Source of the DNA: Cyanobium sp. CH-040
Lineage (GTDB): Bacteria > Cyanobacteriota > Cyanobacteriia > PCC-6307 > Cyanobiaceae
Length of the DNA stretch: 64,000 nucleotides
NCBI RefSeq assembly: GCF_024346135.1
Contig: NZ_JAGQCJ010000006.1
Location: 62,001 to 126,000, forward strand
Direction: 5' to 3'
A program made the position numbers and the translations under genes. Under the pieces are notes generated by a model. That model had not been told where the DNA came from. It was given only the letters and a program-made list of their open reading frames with translations, and did no database searches. Numbering within the stretch: the first letter of the stretch is position 1; the number at the start of each line of letters is the position of its first letter. Shown here one piece after another: positions 35,779 to 43,689 of this stretch.

Positions 35779-36277
35779 CTATTGACGGCAATCCCTTTTG
35801 GGTGACTTCACGATCGATACCACCCGCCCGTCGCCGACGGTAACTGACATACAGGTCTTTGTCCCGGCATTCCACCACAGGGCCGATGAGCCAAGATTGC
35901 CGGAAAATTGATAGCCACGAGATTTCAGTTCGGACTCCGCCGACGATCCCCTCACGCCGATCAGGTCACTCAGGTCAGCACCGGCGTCCGCCTTCTTGCC
36001 GCAATCTGCCGCTGGCGACTTCATGATCGACACCACACGGCCTTGATCCACTGTAATGGATGCACAGGTTTTTGTCCTGCGATTCCACCACAAAGCAGAC
36101 GAGCCGAGATTGCCGGTAAATTGATAGCCACGAGATTGGACTTCAGTTTCAGCAGAAGAACCCCGTACTCCGATCAGATCTGTAAGATCCGGTACGGTGC
36201 TTTTGCGCGTGAGCCCCAGAGGAAAGTCCGCAAAGTGCGGCAATGACAAGAACGGAGGAGAAGCTGACTGCTTTCAT
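35779..36277 (-). pseudogene. Frameshifted secreted protein with two RGY domains
   Basis: A good signal peptide starts at the ATG at 36277 (MKAVSFSSVLVIAALCG, AHAQ), with AGAAGGG upstream. The body, however, is in another frame: two tandem copies of a domain reading DLIGVRGSSAE..., SRGYQF, GSSALWWN, KTC and DGRVVSI. Removing one base from the run of four T (plus strand 36201-36204) joins them as AHAQSTVPDLTDLIGV. The domain is also at the C-terminus of the 16425 gene. The frameshift may be real decay or a sequencing error; without it the protein would be about 165 residues. Confidence 0.72.
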
Positions 36278-36630
36278 GAAAGCCCTTCTGCAAGGGAAGC
36301 TTGAAACTTTAGTATGCAACTCGGGATGGCAAGCGTCAATCGAGCATCCCAGGGCCGATCACATTCTTCACTCTTTGCCAGGTTAAGTTGTGTTAACTCG
36401 CACTGCTTCCAGAAAGGGGGCAAGCGAGGAAACATCGCAGACCTTGCCGTCGCGAACCCATCACCCAGTCACGGAGGTCTGCCCATGGCCGCACGCCCGC
36501 AGCACCGTCGAACTGCCGAGCATCGACGCCATCTCAGTTTCAGGTGCCGTTTCAGGTGCCGCATCGAAGAGTGCGAAACTTGGCAGCGCCGGTGGCCCAA
36601 CCGGCAGGGCCCATGCATCGGATTCCCGCG
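36278..36630. other. Intergenic region, divergent promoters
   Basis: About 350 bp with no supported gene between the frameshifted secreted gene (-) and the protease gene (+). It should hold promoters for both directions. The only structure seen is a 12-bp direct repeat, gtttcaggtgcc, at 36537-36548 and 36549-36560. Confidence 0.5.
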
Positions 36631-37383
36631 ATGACCTACTGCGTCGGCTACTGGCTCGAGGAAGGGCTGGTGATGGCGTCCGACTCCCGCACCAACGCCG
36701 GGGTGGACTACATCTCCACCTACAGCAAAATGCATGTGTTCCAGCCGGCTCCCGACCGGTTGTTCGTGCTGCTGGCGGCCGGTAATCTGGCCACGACCCA
36801 GGCTGTGGTGAGCTGGATCCGCCGGGATCTGGACCAGCACGTGGAGGCCGGGGATCAGGGGCACAGTGATCTTCGTCACTGCGACTACCTGTTCGAGGCC
36901 GCCGCCTATGTGGGCCGCGTGAGCGTGGCGGTGCAGAAGCAGAACGAGGAGGCGCTGCGCAGCGTGGGCGCCAGCTCGGAGGCCACCTTCATCCTCGGCG
37001 GCCAGATCGGCGGCGAACCCCACGGCCTCTATCTGATCTATCCCCAGGGGAACGCGATCATGGCCACCCGCGACACTCCGTATCTGCAGATCGGCGAGAG
37101 CAAATACGGCAAGCCTCCGCTCGACAATGTGGGCCACACTCATCTCAGCCTGGATGATGCGGCCAAGCTCTGCATCATGTCGCAGGTGCTCACCCAGCGC
37201 TCGAATCTCACCGTGGGCCCGCCCTTCGAGCTGGCGGTGATTCCCACCGGCAGCCTCACAGTCGCCCGGCGGATCAGGCTGGAGGCTGACGATCCCATGC
37301 TCGACAGCATGATCGACATCTGGAGCGAGGCCCAGCGCGAGGCGCTCTACCGCCTGCCGCCCTTTCCCTGGCAGGCGGCATGA
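36631..37383 (+). CDS. Anbu-type proteasome-like peptidase
   Basis: From ATG 36631 the protein begins MTYCVGYWLEEGLVMASDSR, so removal of Met exposes Thr, the N-terminal nucleophile of the proteasome/HslV fold. Further signs are NAGVDYISTYSKMHVF, LLAAGNLATTQAVV and a conserved YGKPPLDN. About 250 residues match the bacterial proteasome homologue Anbu (BPH), a self-compartmentalised peptidase of unclear role. It shares ATGA with the next gene, glutaminase. The genes usually near Anbu (transglutaminase-like, alpha-E, ATP-grasp) are not seen here. Confidence 0.83.
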   Translation: MTYCVGYWLEEGLVMASDSRTNAGVDYISTYSKMHVFQPAPDRLFVLLAAGNLATTQAVVSWIRRDLDQHVEAGDQGHSDLRHCDYLFEAAAYVGRVSVAVQKQNEEALRSVGASSEATFILGGQIGGEPHGLYLIYPQGNAIMATRDTPYLQIGESKYGKPPLDNVGHTHLSLDDAAKLCIMSQVLTQRSNLTVGPPFELAVIPTGSLTVARRIRLEADDPMLDSMIDIWSEAQREALYRLPPFPWQAA

Positions 37384-38384
37384 CAGGCCCCTGGGTCTCC
37401 ACCGGACACCTGCCCACCGGCGAGGTGGTGGAGTCGCTGGTGCAGGAGGCCCACGCCCACTTCGCCGCGGTGGATGAGGGGTGCGTGGCCACCTACATCC
37501 CCGCCCTGGCGGCCGCTTCGCCGCAGAGCTTCGGCATCTGCGTGGCCGCCACCAATGGCGCCAGCTTCAACGCCGGCGACAGCACGGTTCCGTTCAGCAT
37601 CCAGAGCCTCTCCAAGCCGTTCCTGTTCGCGCTGGTGTGCGAGGCGATCGGCGAGCAGCTGGCGCGCGACGCCCTGGGGGTGAACAGCACGGGGCTGCCG
37701 TTCAACTCCGTGCTGGCGGTGGAGCGCACGGTGGAGGGCCTCTCCAATCCGATGGTGAACGCCGGCGCCATCGCCACCACCAGCCTGGTGCCCGGCGAGG
37801 ACGCCGAGGCGAAATGGAGGTTCATTGAAAACGGCCTGTCGCGCTTCGCCGGCCGCCGGCTGATGCTCGACGCCGAGGTGTATCACTCCGAGCAGGCCAC
37901 CAACTGCAGCAACGAGGGCATCGCCAGCCTGCTCAGCGCCCATCAGCAGCTGTGGTGCGATCCGGCCACGGCGATCGAGCTCTACACCCGCCAGTGCTCC
38001 CTGCTGGTGACCGCCCAGGATCTGGCGTTGATGGCCTGCACCCTGGCCAACGGCGGCCGCCAGCCGCTGAGTGGCGAGCAGGTGATCGCGCCGCTGATCT
38101 GCCGCCGCGTGCTGGCGGTGATGGTCACCGCCGGGCTCTACGAAACCTCCGGCGACTGGCTGTACCAGATCGGCTTGCCCGGCAAGAGCGGCGTGTCGGG
38201 CGGGATGATCACCGTGGCGCCGGGGAAGGGGGCGCTGGCCACCTGGTCGCCGCCGCTCGACGAGGCCGGCAACAGCGTGCGCGGCCAGCTCACCGCCCAG
38301 TTCCTCTCCGAGCGGCTGGGCCTCAACCTGTTCGATTCCCGCCCCAGCGGCACGCCGGTGACGGATGCGGTTCGGGCTCGCTGA
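37380..38384 (+). CDS. glsA: Glutaminase A
   Basis: 334 residues, deamidating glutamine to glutamate and ammonia. It has the serine-dependent beta-lactamase-like fold with SIQSLSKPF (Ser-x-x-Lys), NPMVNAGAI, QATNCSNEG-type Asn motifs and the C-terminal GKSGVSGGMI. Length fits the family (about 310-340). The ATG overlaps the protease stop as ATGA, so both are co-translated. It would release ammonia in the cytoplasm; linkage to a peptidase suggests amino-acid recycling. Confidence 0.92.
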   Translation: MTGPWVSTGHLPTGEVVESLVQEAHAHFAAVDEGCVATYIPALAAASPQSFGICVAATNGASFNAGDSTVPFSIQSLSKPFLFALVCEAIGEQLARDALGVNSTGLPFNSVLAVERTVEGLSNPMVNAGAIATTSLVPGEDAEAKWRFIENGLSRFAGRRLMLDAEVYHSEQATNCSNEGIASLLSAHQQLWCDPATAIELYTRQCSLLVTAQDLALMACTLANGGRQPLSGEQVIAPLICRRVLAVMVTAGLYETSGDWLYQIGLPGKSGVSGGMITVAPGKGALATWSPPLDEAGNSVRGQLTAQFLSERLGLNLFDSRPSGTPVTDAVRAR

Positions 38385-38396
38385 GGTGACGGTGTG

Positions 38397-38969
38397 ATGC
38401 GACGCCTGCTGCTGGTGCTGCTGATGACGCTCCCCACGCCCCTGCACGCCCAGGGTGGCCCGCCTGGCCCGCCTGGCCCGCCACTGTCGCTGCGGTTCGG
38501 CGAGCGGGTGTACGAACGGCGCTGGTCGGGCCCGCACCAGCACGAATTCACACCACCCGGCCAGGAGGACCTGAGTCGCTGGACGGACATGGTGACGATC
38601 AACACCTATCCGGGGGTGCGCGATGGGGAAGGGCTGGCGGAGGTGGCCAACCAGGTGCTTGCGACTTACACCAGAAACGACGGCAGGGTGCTGCGCACCG
38701 CGTCGGTGCCGCGCAGTGCCGCCGGACCCGCCGAGCACCTGATCGTGGCGCTCTTCCCCCGGCCCGAGTCGATTGAGGCGGTGTTCGCCCGCTTTCGCCT
38801 CGCCGACGGACGGGGCATGGCGGTGATCGTCAGCCACCGCATCCACGGGCGCGCCGCCGGTGCGGCCATGCAGGCCTGGCTGGAGACGAACGGCGCCGCC
38901 GTGGAACGCCGCCTGATGGCGCTCCAGGACATCCCATCCCCCCGCCTGCTGGAGCCGGGCGGTCCATGA
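38397..38969 (+). CDS. Hypothetical secreted protein
   Basis: 190 residues from ATG 38397 (a GTG at 38394 precedes it). A signal peptide ends near LHAQ, followed at once by a short collagen-like [10 protein letters not shown] from a 9-bp repeat. The rest shows FTPPGQEDLSRWTDMVTINTYP and HRIHGRAAGAAMQAWL, a pattern of secreted proteins without assigned function. It lies 12 bp after glutaminase and shares ATGA with the next gene. Confidence 0.65.
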   Translation: MRRLLLVLLMTLPTPLHAQGGPPGPPGPPLSLRFGERVYERRWSGPHQHEFTPPGQEDLSRWTDMVTINTYPGVRDGEGLAEVANQVLATYTRNDGRVLRTASVPRSAAGPAEHLIVALFPRPESIEAVFARFRLADGRGMAVIVSHRIHGRAAGAAMQAWLETNGAAVERRLMALQDIPSPRLLEPGGP

Positions 38970-39268
38970 CCCCTGATCCGGCCAGCCCCTGGCGGGTGGA
39001 GATCGTGGAACACGGCCGCAGCGGCAGGGTGGTGTATCAGGAAGCGGCGGGTCAGGTGGCGTTCCACTGGGAGTTCAGCGGCGGCGACGCCATCGCCAGC
39101 CTGTGGGTGGGCGCGGCCGAGCACTGGAACAGCCGGGTTCCCTGGGCGGCCGGCCGCCGGGCGGAGATCCTCGAGCGGGTGGCCCTGGAGGTGGTGCGCC
39201 GCAGGGCCCCCAGCTGTCGCGCCCTGATCGAGGCGCGGCCGGGATTCATCGAGATCCGCGCTGGCTGA
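38966..39268 (+). CDS. Hypothetical cytoplasmic protein
   Basis: 100 residues without signal or membrane segment. Contains VAFHWEFSGGDAIASLWVG and a Trp-rich centre. The ATG overlaps the previous stop (ATGA), so it is the last gene of the protease-glutaminase unit. The stop lies in a 15-bp tandem repeat (39261-39305). No family recognised. Confidence 0.62.
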   Translation: MTPDPASPWRVEIVEHGRSGRVVYQEAAGQVAFHWEFSGGDAIASLWVGAAEHWNSRVPWAAGRRAEILERVALEVVRRRAPSCRALIEARPGFIEIRAG

Positions 39269-39305
39269 ATCGGTGCTGGGTGAACCGTTGCTGGCTGAAT
39301 CGTCG
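39261..39305. repeat. 15-bp tandem repeat over a stop codon
   Basis: Three diverged copies of ctggctgaatcggtg; the first carries the TGA of the preceding gene. Resembles the 14-bp repeat at 1540. Confidence 0.75.
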
Positions 39306-39324
39306 GTGGCCAGCCCGAGGCCTT

Positions 39325-40101
39325 TCAGCGCAGAAAGAAGGACAGCGCCACTGCCAGCCCCAGCACCACCACCACGGCCCGAAGCCGCGCGGGGTTGATG
39401 CGGCTGGCCAGCCGCCCGCCCAGGGCGCCGCCCGCCAGGGCCGCCACCGCCATCACCACGGCGGCAGTCCAGTGGAGCTGGTCGGAGCCGAGGAAGAGCA
39501 GCGCCGCCGCCAGGTTTACCCCCAGCGCCAGGGCCTGTTTGAGCCCATTGAGGCGGGTGAGCGTGTCGCTGAGCAGCACCGCCAGCACCGCCAGCAGGAT
39601 CACGCTCAGGCCGGCGCCGAAGTAGCCGCCGTAGATCGAGGCCAGGAACACAGGCCCCACCGCCGCCAGCTCCAGGTGATCGTCGCGGCCCGCTTGCTGG
39701 TGCGCCAACAGCCAGCGCCGCAGCGGCTCCTGCGCCGCCAGCAGCCCCGTGCCCAGCAGGATCAGCCAGGGCACCAGGCTGCCGAAGAGCTTCTCGCCGC
39801 TCACCAGCAGCAGCACCCCGCCCAGCAGTCCGCCAAGGGCCGCCGCCGGCAGCAGCAGCAGGGCACGGCGGCGCTGACCGCGCAGATCCCGCCGCTGGGC
39901 GGCCGCCGCTCCGCCGTAGCCCGGCAGCAGCGCCACGGTGTTGGTCACGTTGGCCATCACCGGCGGCAGACCCACGGCGGTGAGCACCGGAAAGCTGATC
40001 AGCGAGCCGCCGCCGGCGATCGCGTTCACCAGGCCGGCGGCCACCGCTGCCAGGGCGATCAGCAGCAGGTCGAGGGCGCTGAGCTGGGCGGAGAGGGCCA
40101 T
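39325..40101 (-). CDS. TauE/SafE-type sulfite/anion exporter
   Basis: About 258 residues from ATG 40101, with eight or so helices. The repeat signatures of the family are AGLVNAIAGGGSLISFPVL and ASIYGGYFGAGLSVILL. These membrane proteins move sulfite, sulfonates or related anions. It lies behind a second family member transcribed in the same direction (115 bp apart). A degraded partial copy of this gene lies at 41712-41936. Confidence 0.85.
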   Translation of the reverse strand: MALSAQLSALDLLLIALAAVAAGLVNAIAGGGSLISFPVLTAVGLPPVMANVTNTVALLPGYGGAAAAQRRDLRGQRRRALLLLPAAALGGLLGGVLLLVSGEKLFGSLVPWLILLGTGLLAAQEPLRRWLLAHQQAGRDDHLELAAVGPVFLASIYGGYFGAGLSVILLAVLAVLLSDTLTRLNGLKQALALGVNLAAALLFLGSDQLHWTAAVVMAVAALAGGALGGRLASRINPARLRAVVVVLGLAVALSFFLR

Positions 40102-40216
40102 GGATCGGGGACGGCAATCCCGCAGACGGTGCTCCCGAGCATGTACCCCGTCCGTGACAGCCGGTGTGGTTGCCGCCACCTGGGCCCGGCGGGATGATCC
40201 GCCGAGGAGGGCGGCC

Positions 40217-40993
40217 TCACCAGAGCAACCGCAGGCCGGCGATCAGCAGGGTGATCCCCAGCAGCCGCACCACCACCGCGGCCGGCAGCCAGCGACTGCC
40301 GAGCTGGGCGCCGATGGCGCCACCACCCACGGCCGCCAGGGCCAGCCAGGGCAGCGCCGCCGGCAGCTGGGGAGAGACGCTCAGCAGGCCCAGCAGGGCC
40401 ATCAGCGAATTCACGAAGATGAACACCGCCGAGAGGGCCGCCGCCGTGCGCACCTCCGCCCAGCCGCGGTAAAGCAGCAGGGGCGTGAGCAGCACACCGC
40501 CGCCCATGCCGGTGAGGCCGGAGAGCAGCCCGATCACGCCCCCCGCGGCCATGGCGGCGGGCGCTGAGGGCGGCACAACGCGCCCGAGGGCCGGCGCCCG
40601 GCCGTCCAGGAAGGGCACCCCGGCGAACAGCAGCAGCACCCCCAGCAGCCGGTTGAACGCCGCCGCCGGCAGGCTCCACCAGCCCCCCAGGAAGGCGGCG
40701 GGGATCGAGAGCAGCAGGAAGGGCCGCAGCAGGGGCCAGGAGAAGTGGCCTGCCCGGGCGAAGCGAACCGCCACCACGCTGGAGACCAGCAGGTTGAGCA
40801 CCAGGGCGGTGGGTTTGATCGTGGCCGGTGCCAGGCCGAACAGCCCCATCACCGCCAGAAAACCGGAGGCCCCGGCCTGGCCCACGCTGCCGTAGAGAGC
40901 CGCGATCAGCGCCAGAGCGGCGCACAGCCGCAGCAGGCTGGCGAAATCGATGGGCGGCCCCTGCCCGAGCCGGAACTGGGGTCGTGCTCCCAT
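40217..40993 (-). CDS. Second TauE/SafE-type exporter
   Basis: About 258 residues from ATG 40993. Family pattern: YGSVGQAGASGFLAVMGLFG, IKPTALVLNLLVSSVVAVRF and GLLSGLTGMGGGVLL. It diverges from the first exporter in sequence, so it is an ancient paralogue. The upstream extension to 41086 is not convincing. The two genes may form a unit for sulfur anion transport. Confidence 0.84.
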   Translation of the reverse strand: MGARPQFRLGQGPPIDFASLLRLCAALALIAALYGSVGQAGASGFLAVMGLFGLAPATIKPTALVLNLLVSSVVAVRFARAGHFSWPLLRPFLLLSIPAAFLGGWWSLPAAAFNRLLGVLLLFAGVPFLDGRAPALGRVVPPSAPAAMAAGGVIGLLSGLTGMGGGVLLTPLLLYRGWAEVRTAAALSAVFIFVNSLMALLGLLSVSPQLPAALPWLALAAVGGGAIGAQLGSRWLPAAVVVRLLGITLLIAGLRLLW

Positions 40994-41032
40994 CCCCGGA
41001 GGAGCGGGAGAGGCATTGACAGGGGCCGGCCG

Positions 41033-41271
41033 GGGTGCGTGACTCCACGACCTTCCCACGCCGTATCCGATCGAACGGACCCTCACGGGCGCATCGTCCA
41101 GCGGCTCCAGCGCCAGGAGTTCGCCCTAGCCCACCAGCACCGGATTCCCCGATTCAGCCGCCGTTTCCGCATCCACCGCAGACAACAGGTTTCCTGATAC
41201 CTCAACCCAGTTGTGAGGGAGGGTGCAGGTTTGGATGGCGTACTTGTTGATGCTGAGCAGTAGCCACAGGA
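41033..41271 (-). pseudogene. Remnant of a DUF389 gene 3' part
   Basis: Base-by-base this stretch matches the C-terminal coding part of the DUF389 gene at about 50610-50845, for example gtgactccac near 41038 and ccgtttccgcatccaccg near 41161, with many small indels. No open frame remains. It is a decayed partial duplicate. Confidence 0.7.
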
Positions 41272-41712
41272 GTAATCGCCGCCGCCCTCGGCGTGACCGC
41301 CAGCTCGGGATCAGCGCAGGCCAGCTGCCAGTTCCTGATGCCCATCGGCGGCGGCGGGGAAGCAGTGGTGGAGAAGCGCATCAGCCCTCCTGGTGAAATC
41401 TTCACCCGCAGCAACTGGAACACCGACTTCGCGGTGAATCGATCCTTCGCCAGCTACCGCATCCATCTCCAGTCGGCCTCCAGCGAATAGGGCGTATTCC
41501 CGGTGGCGGTATTTCTGCGCTTCAGCGACAACACGGAGTTTCGATTGCTAAGGGAAAACGTCACCCTGCAGCCGGAGCAGAGCCGCAGCTTCGGCCCCTT
41601 CCCGGCCGTGCCCGGCCGGCGCACCAACCAGGTGAACGTGCGCGTTGGCTCCACCACCATGCCCGGCTCCATCGGCTTCAGCTATCGCGTGTCCGTGGAG
41701 GGCTGCACCTGA
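41257..41712 (+). pseudogene. Secreted protein gene with in-frame amber stop
   Basis: One frame encodes a signal-peptide-like end (AAALGVTASSGSAQA), then CQFLMPIGGGGEAVVEK and IHLQSASSE, a TAG at 41488-41490, and in the same frame GVFPVAVFLRFSDNTEFRLL through SYRVSVEGCT. The two halves read as one mature protein of about 140 residues with two Cys. No good start codon remains in frame upstream, so both ends of the signal appear damaged. Probably a pseudogene; the family is unknown. Confidence 0.6.
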
Positions 41713-41936
41713 GCCAGCCCCGGCACCGCCAGCAGGATCACGCTCAGCCCGGCGCCGAAGTGACCGCTGTAGATCGAGGCCACAAACACCGGCCCCATGG
41801 CCGCCAGCTCCAGGCCCACCGCCGTAAGCACCGGAAAGCCGATCAGCGATCCCCCGCCGGCGATCGCGTTCACCAGGCCGGTTGCCACCGCCGCCAGGGC
41901 GATCAGCAGCAGGTCGAGGGCGTTGAGGTGGATGGC
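41712..41936 (-). pseudogene. Remnant of a TauE/SafE gene with internal deletion
   Basis: Matches two separate parts of the exporter gene at 39325-40101: the N-terminal LLLIALAAVATGLVNAIAGG and GGSLIGFPVLTAVGL section joined directly to ELAAMGPVFVASIYSG. About 290 bp that lie between them in the intact gene are missing. Only about 75 codons remain. Confidence 0.75.
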
Positions 41937-41947
41937 GGACGGCACCC

Positions 41948-42151
41948 TCAGCCGCACAGCGCCGGCAGGTTGCGGCGGATCCGCACCCGGTAGGCGCAGT
42001 GGGCCGCGCCCAGCGCCTGGATCAGGGCCTCGCGGGCCTCGTGGTGCAGTTCCTCGAGGGATGGGGCGGCAATGCGCAGGACGGGATCGGTGGCCGCGGC
42101 CTCCACGTGGCCGGGCCGTTCGGCCAGAACGCGGAACACGACCTCACGCAT
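41948..42151 (-). CDS. Small conserved-looking protein, HicB-like
   Basis: 67 residues: MREVVFRVLAERPGHVEAAA then SLEELHHEAREALIQALG and RVRIRR. The strand-helix pattern with LEELHHEAREAL resembles the partial RNase-H fold of HicB-type proteins, though no HicA partner is adjacent. It survives next to decayed fragments, so it may be a solitary gene. Moderate support only. Confidence 0.5.
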   Translation of the reverse strand: MREVVFRVLAERPGHVEAAATDPVLRIAAPSLEELHHEAREALIQALGAAHCAYRVRIRRNLPALCG

Positions 42152-42284
42152 GCAGATCGATCAGGGAATGGGCCTCCCATCCTTGGCGGGCCGGCATCGC
42201 TGCGGGGGTGCCGCCGGATACGGGGAACCGATCCAGGCGGCACGGGCGCCGAAGCGTCAGGCTGGGTTGAGCGGCACCTTTCCG

Positions 42285-42740
42285 ATGGTTGCGGCCCTGC
42301 TGATCCTGGTGGTGATCGTGGCCGTGGCCGCGGTGCTGAATCCCCGCCGGGAGGACTTCGCCTGGTTCCTGGCGTTGCGCCGGCCGGCCTGGCTCACCTT
42401 CGAGCGCTGGATTCCGTTGATCTGGCTGGCGATCTACGGCTGCTTCTACGCCGCGGCGCTGCTCACGTGGAACGCCAGCGGCAGCTGGGCGCTGATGGCC
42501 GGCTATCTGGTCCTGCTGCTGCTGGTGCAGAGCTACACCTGGCAGATCTGCAGCAGCCGCCGGCTGGCCAGGGGCACGGCTGTGGCCTTCATGGGCTGGT
42601 TGTGGGGTGTGGCCCTGACGGTGGCGGTGCTGGCGGTGAGCCGGATCGCGGCCCTGCTGCTGGTTCCCTACCTGCTCTGGAGCCCGGTGGGAACCCTGGT
42701 GACCTGGCAGATGCAGCGGCTCAACCGCGGCAGGGCCTGA
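42285..42740 (+). CDS. TspO/MBR-family membrane protein
   Basis: From ATG 42285, 151 residues with five helices. It shares the Trp-rich TspO pattern: FAWFLALRRPAWLTFERWI, LIWLAIYGCFYAAALLTW and the final helix SPVGTLVTWQMQ. TspO binds porphyrins and helps in tetrapyrrole or stress regulation in photosynthetic bacteria. The frame upstream to 42072 lacks the family pattern, so the internal start is taken. Confidence 0.72.
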   Translation: MVAALLILVVIVAVAAVLNPRREDFAWFLALRRPAWLTFERWIPLIWLAIYGCFYAAALLTWNASGSWALMAGYLVLLLLVQSYTWQICSSRRLARGTAVAFMGWLWGVALTVAVLAVSRIAALLLVPYLLWSPVGTLVTWQMQRLNRGRA

Positions 42741-42773
42741 GCACAGCCCGGGACCGGGGATCAGCTGCGAGGG

Positions 42774-43418
42774 TCACCGCCGCCGGTGCAGGGCCCGCAG
42801 GGCGATCCAGCACAGGCCGCCCAGCAGCGCCACCCCGATCACCACTCCCAGGATGCGGGCGAAGGGTTTGAGCAGGTCGGCCACCTGCCCGTAGCCCGCC
42901 CCCAGTGCCTGGCCCGCCACCGTGAGCAGCACGATCCAGATCAGGCTGCCGGCGGTGGTCCAGGCCAGGAACAGCGGCTGGGGCATCAGCTCGATGCCGG
43001 CAGGCAGCGACACGAAGGTGCGCACGCCTGGAATGATGCGGCCCCAGAACACCACCGCCACGCCATGGCGGTTGAACCAGCGGCGGCTGCGGGCCAGATC
43101 CTCCGGCCTCAGGCCGAACCAGCGGCCATGGCGGTGCAGCCAGCGCTCCAGGCGCCGCTCGCTCACCAGCCTGCCGATGCCGTACCAGAACCAGGCCCCC
43201 AGCACCGTGCCCAGCAGTCCGGCGAGCACGGCGGGCACCAGCTCCAGCTTCCCCTGCTGGACCAGGAACCCCGCCAGGGGCATCACCACCTCGGAGGGGA
43301 TCGGCGGCACCACATTCTCCAGCAGCATCACCAGGGCGATGGCGCCGTAGCCCAGCAGGGGGGTGGTCTCGACCGCCGCCTGGATCAGCTGCGGCAGCTG
43401 TTCGATGGGCTGGAGCAT
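42774..43418 (-). CDS. DedA-family membrane protein
   Basis: From ATG 43418, 214 residues. The core has ENVVPPIPSEVVMPLAGF, GAWFWYGIGRL and the RIIPGVRTFVSLPAGI motif with the conserved Arg residues of the DedA/VTT fold. These proteins flip or transport undecaprenyl-phosphate or phospholipids and support membrane homeostasis. Ends about 33 bp from the convergent TspO-like gene. Confidence 0.88.
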   Translation of the reverse strand: MLQPIEQLPQLIQAAVETTPLLGYGAIALVMLLENVVPPIPSEVVMPLAGFLVQQGKLELVPAVLAGLLGTVLGAWFWYGIGRLVSERRLERWLHRHGRWFGLRPEDLARSRRWFNRHGVAVVFWGRIIPGVRTFVSLPAGIELMPQPLFLAWTTAGSLIWIVLLTVAGQALGAGYGQVADLLKPFARILGVVIGVALLGGLCWIALRALHRRR

Positions 43419-43426
43419 GGAGGGAA

Positions 43427-43546
43427 TCAGGCCCGCAGGGCGGGGGCATCGGCGCTGGAACGGCGCCACCACAGCCGCAGCAGCTTGTCAGCTTCCGGAA
43501 CCCCGAAGAACCGCAGGCTCACCCCCACGCCGATCGGCCGGTCCAT
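43427..43546 (-). CDS. Possible small protein upstream of dedA
   Basis: 39 residues from ATG 43546: MDRPIGVGVSLRFFGVPEAD and KLLRLWWRR. It is 9 bp upstream of the DedA start and same-strand, so it could be a small leader gene or a gene remnant. Composition gives no family. Listed because the sequence looks protein-like. Confidence 0.25.
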   Translation of the reverse strand: MDRPIGVGVSLRFFGVPEADKLLRLWWRRSSADAPALRA

Positions 43547-43689
43547 CGCGGCCAGCTCCGGGGTCACAGCAGAATCGCCGGCGTGGTGAGCAGGAGCGGG
43601 CTGGGCGGAGGCGGTGAGCCTTCGGCCGGTGGCGCTGACGTCTGCCGCCACCAGACCCCCCGAATCTCCGCTGCCGGCCCGAGCCCCTG

